64,000 nt of DNA from positions 282,520 through 346,519 of the forward strand of contig NZ_FRCD01000003.1 in NCBI RefSeq assembly GCF_900142785.1. Reading direction: 5' to 3'. Of this stretch, positions 9,223-17,013 are shown one piece after another. The notes beneath the pieces were generated by a model that saw nothing but the letters and a program-made list of their open reading frames with translations, was not told where the DNA came from and did not search any database. The translations under genes and the position numbers were made by a program. How positions within the stretch are numbered: the first letter of the stretch is position 1; each line of letters starts with the position of its first letter. The stretch is from Chryseobacterium carnipullorum. Its GTDB lineage: Bacteria > Bacteroidota > Bacteroidia > Flavobacteriales > Weeksellaceae.

Positions 9223-9260
9223 ATCCCTGTGCTCTCTGGCGCAGGGATCTTTTGTTTTTC
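9223..9260 (+). terminator. Terminator of the tetR-thiolase-thioesterase-FabF operon
   Basis: 10-bp stem ATCCCTGTGC/GCGCAGGGAT (one G-U) with loop TCTCTG, followed by CTTTTGTTTTT. It lies 22 nt after the FabF stop. Confidence 0.88.
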
Positions 9261-9360
9261 CTCTTGCACGTTGTGCGTTAATCCGGCAGCTGGTCACGCT
9301 CTTTTTATTCTGTAAAATCTTTCGGAATGATGATTCGAGTTTTTTTGGTTAAAGCAAATA

Positions 9361-9387
9361 AAAAAGCAGCCAAAAAATGACTGCTTT
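9361..9387 (-). terminator. Terminator of the minus-strand cupin gene
   Basis: On the minus strand AAAGCAGTCA/TGGCTGCTTT forms a 10-bp stem (one G-U) around a 5-nt loop (9363-9387), then runs into a U-rich stretch. It lies 55 nt past the cupin stop. Confidence 0.75.
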
Positions 9388-9441
9388 CATATTGTAGCCT
9401 CTCAGTAAGAAGCTTTTTAAGTTCTTTAAAATAGTAATTCT

Positions 9442-9822
9442 CTATTCTGAATCCTGTATAAAAAAATCATCTGCACCGTCTGCAATCGGAATATATAATC
9501 TTTCCCATTCCTGACCATTTACAATTTCCCAGGAATGTCCCTCTCCTTCAACATCCTCCGCTAAAAGAATAATTCCCGGTTCAATTTGAAATGTAGAGCC
9601 ATCGCTTACCTTAAACAGGATACTTCCTTTTAATGTCACCACATATTGTCTTCGAGGTGCAGCATGCTTCTTTTTCTCCCATTCTTCAGTGACCGTACTA
9701 GCCCAAAAAGTGGTTGTGTTCATAGGCTTCAAAGTTGGGATTTTCCCCGTTTCGAAGGTACTTGTCCCATCAGGATGACTGAACAATCTTATGGCAGAAA
9801 TAAACGCACTCGTACTTTTCAA
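9442..9822 (-). CDS. Small cupin-domain protein
   Basis: 126 residues with one cupin barrel: ILFKVSDGSTFQIEPGIILL and GEGHSWEIVNGQEWERLYIP give the two cupin motifs, although the metal-binding His/Glu set is incomplete. The frame begins with TTG at 9822. No in-frame ATG lies upstream before a stop, and the first Met inside is residue 34, which would remove the conserved SAIRLFSHPDGTSTFETG start. A TTG start is therefore likely. Enzymatic role unknown. Confidence 0.72.
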   Translation of the reverse strand: MKSTSAFISAIRLFSHPDGTSTFETGKIPTLKPMNTTTFWASTVTEEWEKKKHAAPRRQYVVTLKGSILFKVSDGSTFQIEPGIILLAEDVEGEGHSWEIVNGQEWERLYIPIADGADDFFIQDSE

Positions 9823-9858
9823 ACTGATACTATCTTTTTATACAATGCTGAATCAAAA

Positions 9859-10614
9859 CTAAGATCTTAACCATTCAGAGGAGGAGAGATACTTCTGATC
9901 GGGATAATAAATGAAAAGGCAGTTTCGTCCTTTTATGGTATTAATGATGGGTTGTGTCAATGCTCTCGGGACAGCGGGACATCCCCAGCTTCTTCCGATT
10001 CTTTTATGCACTGATGCAAATTCATCGCTTACATAATCGGCTCCGTGCATCACGATCGCTCTTCTGTACGCTGCATCATTAAAACCTTTGTCCATTCCTA
10101 ACAATTTCAAAGAATATCCGTTGTCTCCCTGGTAAGTGGCATCCGTGATATAAAATCCCAGACTGCTCTGCAGCGAACTTTCCGTATTAGAAAAATTCGC
10201 AGCAAATTCTTCGCCTGTATTTTTTCCGTGTGCTACCAGTGAATTGAACAGTACCTTTTTCTCATTCGTATCAATCACCCAAAGTCTTTTGGTGTTTGAA
10301 GACATAGAAAAATCGCAAATAGTCAATAAGTGCGAGTCCTGATTCAGCAATCCTGCTTTTTTTAAATTTTCAAATCCTGTTAATGCTTTTGAGAAAACCT
10401 CATAATTTAATTCATGCTCAGGATCAAATGGAATTGATTTGTACAATTCTTCTGATGAAGATGCTTTAGCGGCAGTCTTCTCAGATTTCGTGTCAGCTAC
10501 TTTTTCAATTTTTGCTGTATTTACATTCCCAGTCTTTACTGCCTTACCCGGCGAAAGATAGAATGAAGTCGTGACCATATACACCAGGCCTAATACACTA
10601 TAAATTCCTCTCAT
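9859..10614 (-). CDS. Murein L,D-transpeptidase catalytic-domain protein (YkuD_2-like)
   Basis: 251-residue exported protein with an N-terminal signal or anchor (residues 1-25) and a Lys/Ala/Ser-rich linker. The catalytic domain carries the motif IVMHGADYVSDEF...GRSWGCPAVP with Cys212 as nucleophile. This matches the YkuD_2 family of cell-wall L,D-transpeptidase-like proteins that crosslink or modify peptidoglycan in the periplasm. Family membership is clear; transpeptidase activity is inferred. It stands alone on the minus strand. Confidence 0.85.
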   Translation of the reverse strand: MRGIYSVLGLVYMVTTSFYLSPGKAVKTGNVNTAKIEKVADTKSEKTAAKASSSEELYKSIPFDPEHELNYEVFSKALTGFENLKKAGLLNQDSHLLTICDFSMSSNTKRLWVIDTNEKKVLFNSLVAHGKNTGEEFAANFSNTESSLQSSLGFYITDATYQGDNGYSLKLLGMDKGFNDAAYRRAIVMHGADYVSDEFASVHKRIGRSWGCPAVPRALTQPIINTIKGRNCLFIYYPDQKYLSSSEWLRS

Positions 10615-10742
10615 TCAATAATATTAAATTCCAAATTAGTGAGGCAAAATTATAAAAACATAACTGTCAGACAGTTATAACTCTACAAAGTTTAACGCTA
10701 TTTAAGAAACTTTAACGTCTTGATTACGTGAATTAAAGAGGT

Positions 10743-11189
10743 TTATTTTTCTGAATCTCCAACAAATTCCAGGCTCACAGAATTCATACAATACCGCAAT
10801 CCTGTTGGCTTTGGACCGTCATCAAAGACGTGTCCCAGATGAGAATCGCATCTTTTGCAGAGCACTTCCACCCTTTCCATTCCATAGGCAGTATCTCTTT
10901 TGTAATAGACTCCTTCTTTATCGGCTTCAAAAAAACTTGGCCATCCGCAACTGCTGGAGAATTTTGAAGTGGACCGAAATAAATGATTGCCACAAACCGC
11001 ACAATAATAGTCTCCGATTTCATCGAATTCGTTATACTTTCCTGTAAACGCTCTTTCCGTAGCAGCTTCTCTGGATATAGCATATAAGTCGGGCGCCAGA
11101 ATTTTTTTCCACTCCTCATTGGAAATATCAAGTTTTGTCGTGTCGGTTCTGGAGTAGTATGGATTGTTTTTTGCTTCTTTATCTTCCAT
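10743..11189 (-). CDS. msrB: Peptide-methionine (R)-S-oxide reductase
   Basis: 148 residues when started at the ATG at 11189. A longer frame to 11240 would need a TTG inside a repeat element and adds 17 residues with no family similarity. It reduces R-methionine sulfoxide in oxidised proteins. The zinc cysteines (63, 66, 111, 114) are in CAVCG and CKRCDSHLGH. The catalytic Cys134 is in LRYCMNS and a probable resolving Cys81 in SSCGWPSF. It is a standalone MsrB, not fused to MsrA, with no signal peptide, so cytoplasmic. Confidence 0.93.
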   Translation of the reverse strand: MEDKEAKNNPYYSRTDTTKLDISNEEWKKILAPDLYAISREAATERAFTGKYNEFDEIGDYYCAVCGNHLFRSTSKFSSSCGWPSFFEADKEGVYYKRDTAYGMERVEVLCKRCDSHLGHVFDDGPKPTGLRYCMNSVSLEFVGDSEK

Positions 11190-11232
11190 AGGATGAATTT
11201 TAAATATTTTTGAGATTAAGCTTAAAAAATTA

Positions 11233-11367
11233 AACCACAAAAGTCATAAAAGCTTTTTGAAACTTTAAAACGCTTAGTTTAAAAAGCTTACTACTTTGAA
11301 CTTTTTTATAGTAAAATATTAATTTTCAATAGTTTAAGAATTTAAGACTTTTATGAGTTTTGTGGTT
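11233..11367. repeat. MITE-like inverted repeat element upstream of msrB and the DUF445 gene
   Basis: AACCACAAAAGTCATAAAAG (11233-11252) is mirrored by CTTTTATGAGTTTTGTGGTT (11348-11367) with one mismatch in 20. Inside, AGCTTTTT/AAAAAGCT and further short palindromes could fold the whole 135 bp into a stem. No ORF lies inside. It separates two divergent genes and may carry their promoters. Confidence 0.65.
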
Positions 11368-11415
11368 GGATATTAAATATCAGACTTCACAACCAAATTT
11401 ACTAAATTTGAGAAT

Positions 11416-12660
11416 ATGAATGATGAAGCAAAAAGAAAACAACTGAGAAAATATAAAGCATTTGCCACCGGATTATTTGTTCTGATGGCTATCATCTTTA
11501 TAGCCACAACCCTACTTCAGAAGTCTAACCATTCCCACTGGGTAGGCTACGTACGTGCGTTTTCCGAGGCAGCCATGGTTGGAGCTTTGGCAGACTGGTT
11601 TGCGGTGACGGCCTTATTCCGGCATCCGCTTGGACTTCCAATTCCCCACACCAACCTGATTGAAAACAGCAAACAAAGGCTGGGAGACAATCTTGGCAGT
11701 TTTGTGGTCAGTAATTTTCTTTCTCCGCAGAACATACGTCCCTACATTCAAAAGATTAAAATTTCAAACTTCGTTGGAGAATGGCTCTCCAAGGAAAAGA
11801 GTCAGGACATTCTGATCAGAAACCTGTCAGACATTGTTCTGGACATTCTTAATAAACTTGATGATACTTCTGTAAGCCAGTTTATCAGCAAAAAAGTGTC
11901 TGAAATGACAGATGACATCAAGCTTAATAAAGTGGTAGGAAACGGCATCAATTATATTTTGGAAAAGAATGATCATCAGAGAATTGTTACCAATCTTTCC
12001 AAACAGATCAAAGACTATATCATCGAAAATGATGATATGATCAAAGAGCGGGTCGAAAAAGGCAGTTATTCTTTTATCCCGTCTTTCGTTGACAATAAGA
12101 TTGCCACTAAAATTGCCAGCGGACTGGCCGACTTTTTTAAAGAAATCGAGGAAGATCCGCAACATGAAATCCGAAATCTTATTACCCAGAAGATTTATGA
12201 ATTTTCGACCGATCTGAAAGAAGATCCTAAATGGGATGATGAATTTAAAACCATCAAAAACGGCCTTCTTAAAAATGATAAACTGGACGAATATTCAAGT
12301 GACATCTGGATTTCTATCAAGAAAACATTGATGAAAGAACTTCAGGATGACCAATCTGCTTTAAAAGGTTATCTCACGAAAAATCTGAATGAATTTTCCC
12401 AAAATCTAAAAACAGACGAAAATCTCCAGAATAAGATCGATCACTGGGTAAGAGTGACCGCTTATAAGTACATTCTCAAAAATACCCATCAGTTTGGAAA
12501 CCTCATCAGCTCTACCGTTGGAAACTGGCAGGGCAAAGAGCTGAGCGAAAAAATGGAACTGGAAGTAGGAAAAGATCTTCAGTTTATCCGGGTGAACGGA
12601 ACACTCGTAGGAGGACTGGTAGGGTTAATTATCTACACCATTGCCACTTTCTTTCTCTAA
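11416..12660 (+). CDS. DUF445 family inner-membrane protein (YjiN-like)
   Basis: 414 residues. A transmembrane helix at about 14-33 (FATGLFVLMAIIFIATTLL) is followed by the DUF445 hallmark GALADWFAVTALFRHPLGLPIPHTNLI. A long helical, charged middle portion of repeated units leads to a second hydrophobic C-terminus (GTLVGGLVGLIIYTIATFFL). The function of the family is unknown; it is thought to be envelope associated. ATG at 11416. A lipoprotein gene begins 19 nt after its stop. Confidence 0.88.
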   Translation: MNDEAKRKQLRKYKAFATGLFVLMAIIFIATTLLQKSNHSHWVGYVRAFSEAAMVGALADWFAVTALFRHPLGLPIPHTNLIENSKQRLGDNLGSFVVSNFLSPQNIRPYIQKIKISNFVGEWLSKEKSQDILIRNLSDIVLDILNKLDDTSVSQFISKKVSEMTDDIKLNKVVGNGINYILEKNDHQRIVTNLSKQIKDYIIENDDMIKERVEKGSYSFIPSFVDNKIATKIASGLADFFKEIEEDPQHEIRNLITQKIYEFSTDLKEDPKWDDEFKTIKNGLLKNDKLDEYSSDIWISIKKTLMKELQDDQSALKGYLTKNLNEFSQNLKTDENLQNKIDHWVRVTAYKYILKNTHQFGNLISSTVGNWQGKELSEKMELEVGKDLQFIRVNGTLVGGLVGLIIYTIATFFL

Positions 12661-12679
12661 AAACTATTCACCACCAACC

Positions 12680-13567
12680 ATGAAAAAACTATTCATCACA
12701 TTATTTCTTCCCCTGTTTATGCTCTGTTGCTGCCAGAAAGTAGAATTAAAAACAGTAACAGATTCTTCTCAGATTTTTAAAGGTGAAATTGCGGGAATGC
12801 CTGTCACCATGCAACTCTGTTATTCAGGAATTGCAGACTGTAGCTTGTATCAGTACTTTGTAGACGGTTGGTATTATTACGATAAATACCAGAAGAAAAT
12901 ACCTCTGACCGGTATTTATGATTACGGAAAATTAACTTTATATCATTTTGGAAATCAACAGAAACAAAACGCTAAACTGTTGAAAGATCGGATTACTTCG
13001 CCACAGCAGGTGGAAAAAACTGCTGAAATTGCAGAAAAATTGACACCCAAAGAATATATTATTTTTGAACCGGGGAATCTCAAAGGAAATTCTATTGAAG
13101 GAAATTTCTACTTAAATAAAAAAGTGCAATCTGCCCATCTGTTTACCGGCAATGACATGATTTACCGTTTTAATAATTATCTTACCTTACCCAATAACAA
13201 GAACATCAATACTTTTGATTTCATCAACAAACATGGAGGAAACCAATTGATTTCTTACGCTTCAGGAGAAAACGGGAATCGCATTTTATTATATTTTGAA
13301 CATTCTTCCAACTTTAATGCCTGTGGAAGATGCGGTGCCAGTGAAGGCGAGAAAGGCTATAGAATTTTATATTTTACCAAAGACTGGAATTATAAAAATT
13401 ACGAAGAATTTCTCACTGAAAGTTGTCTTGAAAACATTTACAACACGGTAGAGTCGAAATCTAAAGACCGAAAAACACTACAATTTAGAGTTAGTAAAAC
13501 AGCCTCTTTCCCCGCTTATATCTTTACAGTTGATATTAAAAATGCAACGATTTTGAAGTCCAAATAA
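12680..13567 (+). CDS. Putative lipoprotein of unknown function
   Basis: 295 residues from the ATG at 12680; an upstream TTG in the same frame would spoil the signal peptide. The leader MKKLFITLFLPLFMLCCCQK has a lipobox-like end with three adjacent cysteines, suggesting lipidation and envelope location. The body has scattered aromatic residues and a CGRCGASEGEKGYR segment at about residues 214-227 that could bind metal or form a disulfide. I do not recognise a family. The short gap suggests co-transcription with the DUF445 gene. Confidence 0.7.
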   Translation: MKKLFITLFLPLFMLCCCQKVELKTVTDSSQIFKGEIAGMPVTMQLCYSGIADCSLYQYFVDGWYYYDKYQKKIPLTGIYDYGKLTLYHFGNQQKQNAKLLKDRITSPQQVEKTAEIAEKLTPKEYIIFEPGNLKGNSIEGNFYLNKKVQSAHLFTGNDMIYRFNNYLTLPNNKNINTFDFINKHGGNQLISYASGENGNRILLYFEHSSNFNACGRCGASEGEKGYRILYFTKDWNYKNYEEFLTESCLENIYNTVESKSKDRKTLQFRVSKTASFPAYIFTVDIKNATILKSK

Positions 13568-13602
13568 TTAAAGTTTTTTCGAAAATAAAAGTTCACCAAG
13601 TA

Positions 13603-13629
13603 TTGATATTTAAATATTATTTATATTTG
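13603..13629 (+). promoter_or_regulatory. Candidate promoter of the double-glycine peptide gene
   Basis: TTG at 13603-13605 and TATATTTG at 13622-13629 with a 16-nt spacer, slightly short for the flavobacterial consensus. The start codon lies 33 nt downstream. Confidence 0.6.
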
Positions 13630-13661
13630 TCTTTTACTATATTGGTAAAAATTTTAAGAAT

Positions 13662-13931
13662 ATGAAAAAAACATTAAGATTAAAAGGAGGTATCCCTTTA
13701 TCAAGAAAGGATTTAAAAAACATTACAGGAGGATTAATTGATTTTGTCAACTATGACCCTAGCAATGAATGTCAAAATGCAACAGAAATTGTACCTATCG
13801 GTTGTCCTTGTAATTCAAAGAGTTACTGCTCTAGAAGATTTGGACCCGGAGCTATTGGTAATCAGGGAGGACCTTCTACAATAGAAGGCGCATGTATCGG
13901 AGGTGTATGTGCAGGATCAACTGGTGTATAA
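13662..13931 (+). CDS. Bacteriocin-like precursor peptide with double-glycine leader
   Basis: 89 residues. The N-terminal 24 residues form a leader ending in a double glycine (LSRKDLKNITGG), the cleavage signature for peptidase-containing ABC exporters. The predicted 65-residue core has six cysteines (37, 48, 50, 56, 78, 83) and is Gly-rich (GCPCNSKSYC, GACIGGVCAGS). This fits the bacteriocin-like or secreted-peptide families of flavobacteria. No exporter, immunity or modification gene is adjacent, so it would use a transporter encoded elsewhere. It has its own promoter and terminator. Toxicity is not shown. Confidence 0.78.
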   Translation: MKKTLRLKGGIPLSRKDLKNITGGLIDFVNYDPSNECQNATEIVPIGCPCNSKSYCSRRFGPGAIGNQGGPSTIEGACIGGVCAGSTGV

Positions 13932-13952
13932 TTTCAAAATGAATTGACACTT

Positions 13953-13993
13953 AAAAAAACGCTGTAGTTTTAAAAAATTACAGCGTTTTTTTT
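13953..13993. terminator. Bidirectional terminator between the peptide gene and pyrD
   Basis: CGCTGTA (13960-13966) pairs with TACAGCG (13979-13985), extended by A/T runs on both sides, so it ends in U-runs in either direction. It serves the plus-strand peptide gene and probably minus-strand pyrD (stop at 14046). Confidence 0.85.
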
Positions 13994-14045
13994 AATATAC
14001 CTTTATCGTTATTATTTTGTAAGATGATAAATAAACTGAGAATCT

Positions 14046-15083
14046 TTATCTAGGCAATCTTCCGGCTCTCGTTAATAATTCCTTATTGATCTCATTGATC
14101 AGTTCCGGGCCTTCATAGATAAATCCGGTATAAAGCTGTACCAGGGTTGCTCCTGCATCCAGTTTCTCAATAGCATCTTTAGCGCTATGGATTCCCCCCA
14201 CTCCGATGATCGGGAAAGCTCTGTTGCTTTTATCAGAAAGGTATCGGATCATTTTTGTACTTCTTTCACGGATTGGTTTTCCACTCAACCCTCCATTTCC
14301 TATCTGTTGTAAAACTTCAGGAGAGGTTTTAAGACCTTCCCGGTTCACAGAGGTATTGGAAACAATCACTCCATCTATTTTCGTTTCTGCAATCAGTTCA
14401 ACAATTTCATCCAACTGAGCGTTGTTAAGATCCGGAGCAATTTTCAGTAATATGGGTTTCTGTACAGATTTTGACTGGTTAATTTTCTTTACTTCTGTAA
14501 TCAGCTCACGCAGATACTCTACATCTTGCAATTTGGCGTGGCTCCCTACATTCGGACAGCTTACATTCAGTACAAAGTAATCTACATGAGGATGAAGACC
14601 TTCAAAACAATCCAGATAATCCTGGGTATAGTTTTCCGGGCTTGTATCGGTATTTTTCCCGATGTTGCCACCGATGATTATTTTTCCTTTATTTCCTTTG
14701 AGTTTTTCTATAGCAGCCTGAAGACCATCATTATTGAAACCCATCCTGTTGATGATTCCTCCATCTTCAATTAAACGGAAGAGTCTTTTCTTAGGATTTC
14801 CAACTTGTGCTTTTGGAGTTACAGTTCCAATTTCTACAAAGCCGAAACCAAGATCCCCCAACTCGTTGAACAAGACTGCATTTTTATCAAAACCGGCAGC
14901 CAACCCTACAGGATTTTTAAATTTCAATCCGAAAACTTCTCTTTCCAGACGTTTATCTACAATGGGCTTAGGGAAAAATAATTGAGTAAGAAATCCAAAA
15001 TTCTTTAGCACCGAAAAAGTAAAGTGATGAACATCTTCGGGATCAAATTTGAAAAGAATAGGTCTGATGATACTTTTGTACAT
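14046..15083 (-). CDS. pyrD: Dihydroorotate dehydrogenase (quinone), class 2
   Basis: 345-residue FMN flavoprotein oxidising dihydroorotate to orotate in pyrimidine synthesis, coupled to the quinone pool. Class 2 features are the N-terminal helical membrane-binding extension ([21 protein letters not shown]), the class 2 segment [10 protein letters not shown], and the catalytic base Ser175 in LNVSCPN (class 1 uses Cys). The phosphate-binding part [10 protein letters not shown] and the end [12 protein letters not shown] are intact. Full length, ATG start. Confidence 0.96.
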   Translation of the reverse strand: MYKSIIRPILFKFDPEDVHHFTFSVLKNFGFLTQLFFPKPIVDKRLEREVFGLKFKNPVGLAAGFDKNAVLFNELGDLGFGFVEIGTVTPKAQVGNPKKRLFRLIEDGGIINRMGFNNDGLQAAIEKLKGNKGKIIIGGNIGKNTDTSPENYTQDYLDCFEGLHPHVDYFVLNVSCPNVGSHAKLQDVEYLRELITEVKKINQSKSVQKPILLKIAPDLNNAQLDEIVELIAETKIDGVIVSNTSVNREGLKTSPEVLQQIGNGGLSGKPIRERSTKMIRYLSDKSNRAFPIIGVGGIHSAKDAIEKLDAGATLVQLYTGFIYEGPELINEINKELLTRAGRLPR

Positions 15084-15146
15084 TGAAAAAAAGTTTTACA
15101 AAAATACTCATTTTAAAATAAATGAAATCTTGATGTAAGATAGTTT

Positions 15147-15204
15147 TAAACACAAATTGCACTAATGTTTTTCACGAATAACACAAACTGCTAATCTGTA
15201 AGTG
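15147..15204. repeat. Degenerate 'cacaaat...cacgaat' intergenic repeat, copy 1
   Basis: AAACACAAATTGCACTAATG and TTTTTCACGAATAACACAAAC resemble the repeats at 45453-45593 and 46143-46229 (ACACAAAT, CACTAAT and CACGAAT words). Non-coding. Together with the adjacent element at 15205-15380 it fills the gap between pyrD and the pseudouridine synthase gene. Confidence 0.45.
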
Positions 15205-15380
15205 TTTTTCACGCAAAGTTTCATACTATATCTCCTAGCTTCAAGGTGAGCAAAGAGGCATGGCTACGCCACTGAATAAGCGAAAGCTTTATCCACAAGC
15301 TTCATCGAATCAATTAAAAATTGATTCTTTCGTTTGCTTTCCTAAAATAAACGCAACATCATAGAAATCTTTGCGTAAAA
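15205..15380. repeat. MITE-like element with 'ACGCAAAG' terminal inverted repeats
   Basis: The left end TTTTTCACGCAAAGTTTC is mirrored by GAAATCTTTGCGTAAAA at 15364-15380. The interior contains a perfect palindrome GAATCAATT-AAA-AATTGATTC (15307-15327) and several short self-complementary words. No ORF. It looks like a non-autonomous intergenic element. Confidence 0.55.
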
Positions 15381-15383
15381 TTA

Positions 15384-16079
15384 TTACAAATAGGAACTCA
15401 AGTCAAAATTCAAAATAGCTCCTACTCTTTTAAATTCATCATCTATAGTAGCATTTACCGTAATTCTTTCGTTAGAAATAGGATGATTAAAAATCAATTG
15501 ATGTGCGTGGAGCGTCATTTTGTTGATGCCAAATGTTTGAAGCCACAACTTATTTTGCTTATTACAGCCGTGTTTTCTGCACCCTAAAATAGGATGCAGA
15601 ATATGTTTGAAATGTTTTCTCAACTGATGAAATCTTCCCGTTTCAGGAATGGCTTCCACTAAGCAATATCTCGAAGTCTGATGTTTTAAAAAAGGTAAAT
15701 CTATTTCCGAAGTCTGCAAACGACGATAGTAAGTAACAGCATTTTGTCTGACTTCATTTTCATTAATCAAATCATAATCGATGGTTTCTTCTTCTTTCGT
15801 CCAGCCTCGTAGAATAGCTATGTATTTCTTTTCGACTTCTCGTGATGCAAACTGATCACTCATGATTCTCAAGGTTTCTTTATCTAAAGTAAACAGCAAA
15901 ACACCCGAAGTTTTCCGGTCTAACCGATGTACAGGAAACACTTTTTGCCCAATTTGGTTTCTTAATTCCTGGATAGCATAAGTATCTGCTTCTCCTGCAT
16001 AAAAAGATTTATGGACCAGTAATCCGCTGGGTTTGTTGATGACAATAAGGTGCTCATCACGATAAAGAATTTCTAACAT
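15384..16079 (-). CDS. truC: RluA/TruC-family pseudouridine synthase
   Basis: 231 residues. The catalytic motif HRLDRKTSG carries Asp54. Flanking motifs INKPSGLLVH and ETGRFHQLRKHFKHILHPILG fit the TruC branch, which modifies U65 of tRNA, better than the longer RluC/D enzymes with an S4 domain. No S4 domain is present. ATG at 16079. Assignment to the family is firm; the exact RNA target is inferred from length and motif only. Confidence 0.82.
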   Translation of the reverse strand: MLEILYRDEHLIVINKPSGLLVHKSFYAGEADTYAIQELRNQIGQKVFPVHRLDRKTSGVLLFTLDKETLRIMSDQFASREVEKKYIAILRGWTKEEETIDYDLINENEVRQNAVTYYRRLQTSEIDLPFLKHQTSRYCLVEAIPETGRFHQLRKHFKHILHPILGCRKHGCNKQNKLWLQTFGINKMTLHAHQLIFNHPISNERITVNATIDDEFKRVGAILNFDLSSYL

Positions 16080-16138
16080 GGGACAAAAGTAGAAATTTCC
16101 GGATGATTTAGCCCTGATTGAACGGCATGTTTGAGCTC

Positions 16139-16191
16139 ATTTTATTGTATTATGCGCGGCGGCTCCGCCGCCGCGCATAATACAATAAAAT
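16139..16191. repeat. Perfect 25-bp inverted repeat with GC-rich core
   Basis: Arms of 25 bp (16139-16163 and 16167-16191) match perfectly around a TCC loop. The outer halves are AT-rich (ATTTTATTGTATTATG) and the inner core is GCGCGGCGGC. It lies between two divergent genes, so it is not an ordinary end-of-gene terminator. Confidence 0.85.
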
Positions 16192-16285
16192 AGCGAGTAG
16201 AGAAAGCAGGTTCCCGGCTCCTGAAATAGTACAATGTTTTGCGGTTATTTGTTTTATTTTTCTATTTTCGCGGAAAAATTACCTT

Positions 16286-16798
16286 ATGAAATTATTATTT
16301 TCGGCTTTATTCATGGCATTTTTCTTTATTTCGACCGCTGCACAGGTTTCAGATTCTCTTAAACTTGGGAAGAATAACCGTGAATTTTTCATCAAAGGAG
16401 ATCAGAAATTCAAGTTCTCGGAATACAAAAAGGTATTCACCAATCCTGAAGCTTTAGGCTATATGAAAAAAGCGAATACCAACGGTACGGTAGCACAAAT
16501 TTTTGGAGCTATAGGCGGAAGTTTTGTAGGTTTCGGACTGGGTAGAGAGATATTCCGAACGAAAACAACCTATCAAAATGGGGTTGCTTACAAGAAAAAA
16601 GATAAAGGTGGCTGGGGATTGGTAGGAATCGGTCTGGGAGCTATAGGAATCGGAATTCCTTTTGCTATAAGTTCAGGAAAAAATATGAAGAAGGCCATCA
16701 ATACACAAAACCAAGCTGGCGGTACAGACGAAACCAAAACAACTTCGTACCAACTTGACCTTAGCGGAAACAGCATTGGTCTTACTTATAGTTTCTAA
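16286..16798 (+). CDS. Exported protein of unknown function
   Basis: 170 residues with a clean signal peptide (LLFSALFMAFFFISTAAQ). A glycine-rich hydrophobic hairpin follows (IFGAIGGSFVGFGLGREIF and GWGLVGIGLGAIGIGIPFAI, about residues 72-133), then a C-terminus ending LTYSF, where the final aromatic is typical of outer-membrane proteins. I do not recognise a named family. It may insert in a membrane. It lies just after the large hairpin at 16139. Confidence 0.65.
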   Translation: MKLLFSALFMAFFFISTAAQVSDSLKLGKNNREFFIKGDQKFKFSEYKKVFTNPEALGYMKKANTNGTVAQIFGAIGGSFVGFGLGREIFRTKTTYQNGVAYKKKDKGGWGLVGIGLGAIGIGIPFAISSGKNMKKAINTQNQAGGTDETKTTSYQLDLSGNSIGLTYSF

Positions 16799-16984
16799 AA
16801 TCCCTGGAATCTATTCAATCAGCGAAAGTATTTAACGTAACATCTATCATTTAAACTTAAATTTTAAGGTGGCTAAAAGGAATCAACAAGTTGAACTTTG
16901 AGTAATATTTCTTGGATGAACCCCTATTTTTCTGTTAATACACTCTTTTTTTATTGAATTTCATGAATTTGGAATCCAAATTCA

Positions 16985-16992
16985 TATTTTTG
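16985..16992 (+). promoter_or_regulatory. -7 box of the glyS promoter (TATTTTTG)
   Basis: Matches TAnnTTTG, with TTTG at 16968-16971 upstream (13-nt spacing, short). The start site would be near 16999. This excludes the in-frame ATG at 16954 and supports the glyS start at 17014. Confidence 0.65.
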
Positions 16993-17013
16993 CACATCAG
17001 ACGTAAAAAAATT

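Noticed and set aside
11190..11240. Extended MsrB start at TTG 11240
   Set aside because: The extra 17 residues derive from a repeat element and do not resemble MsrB.
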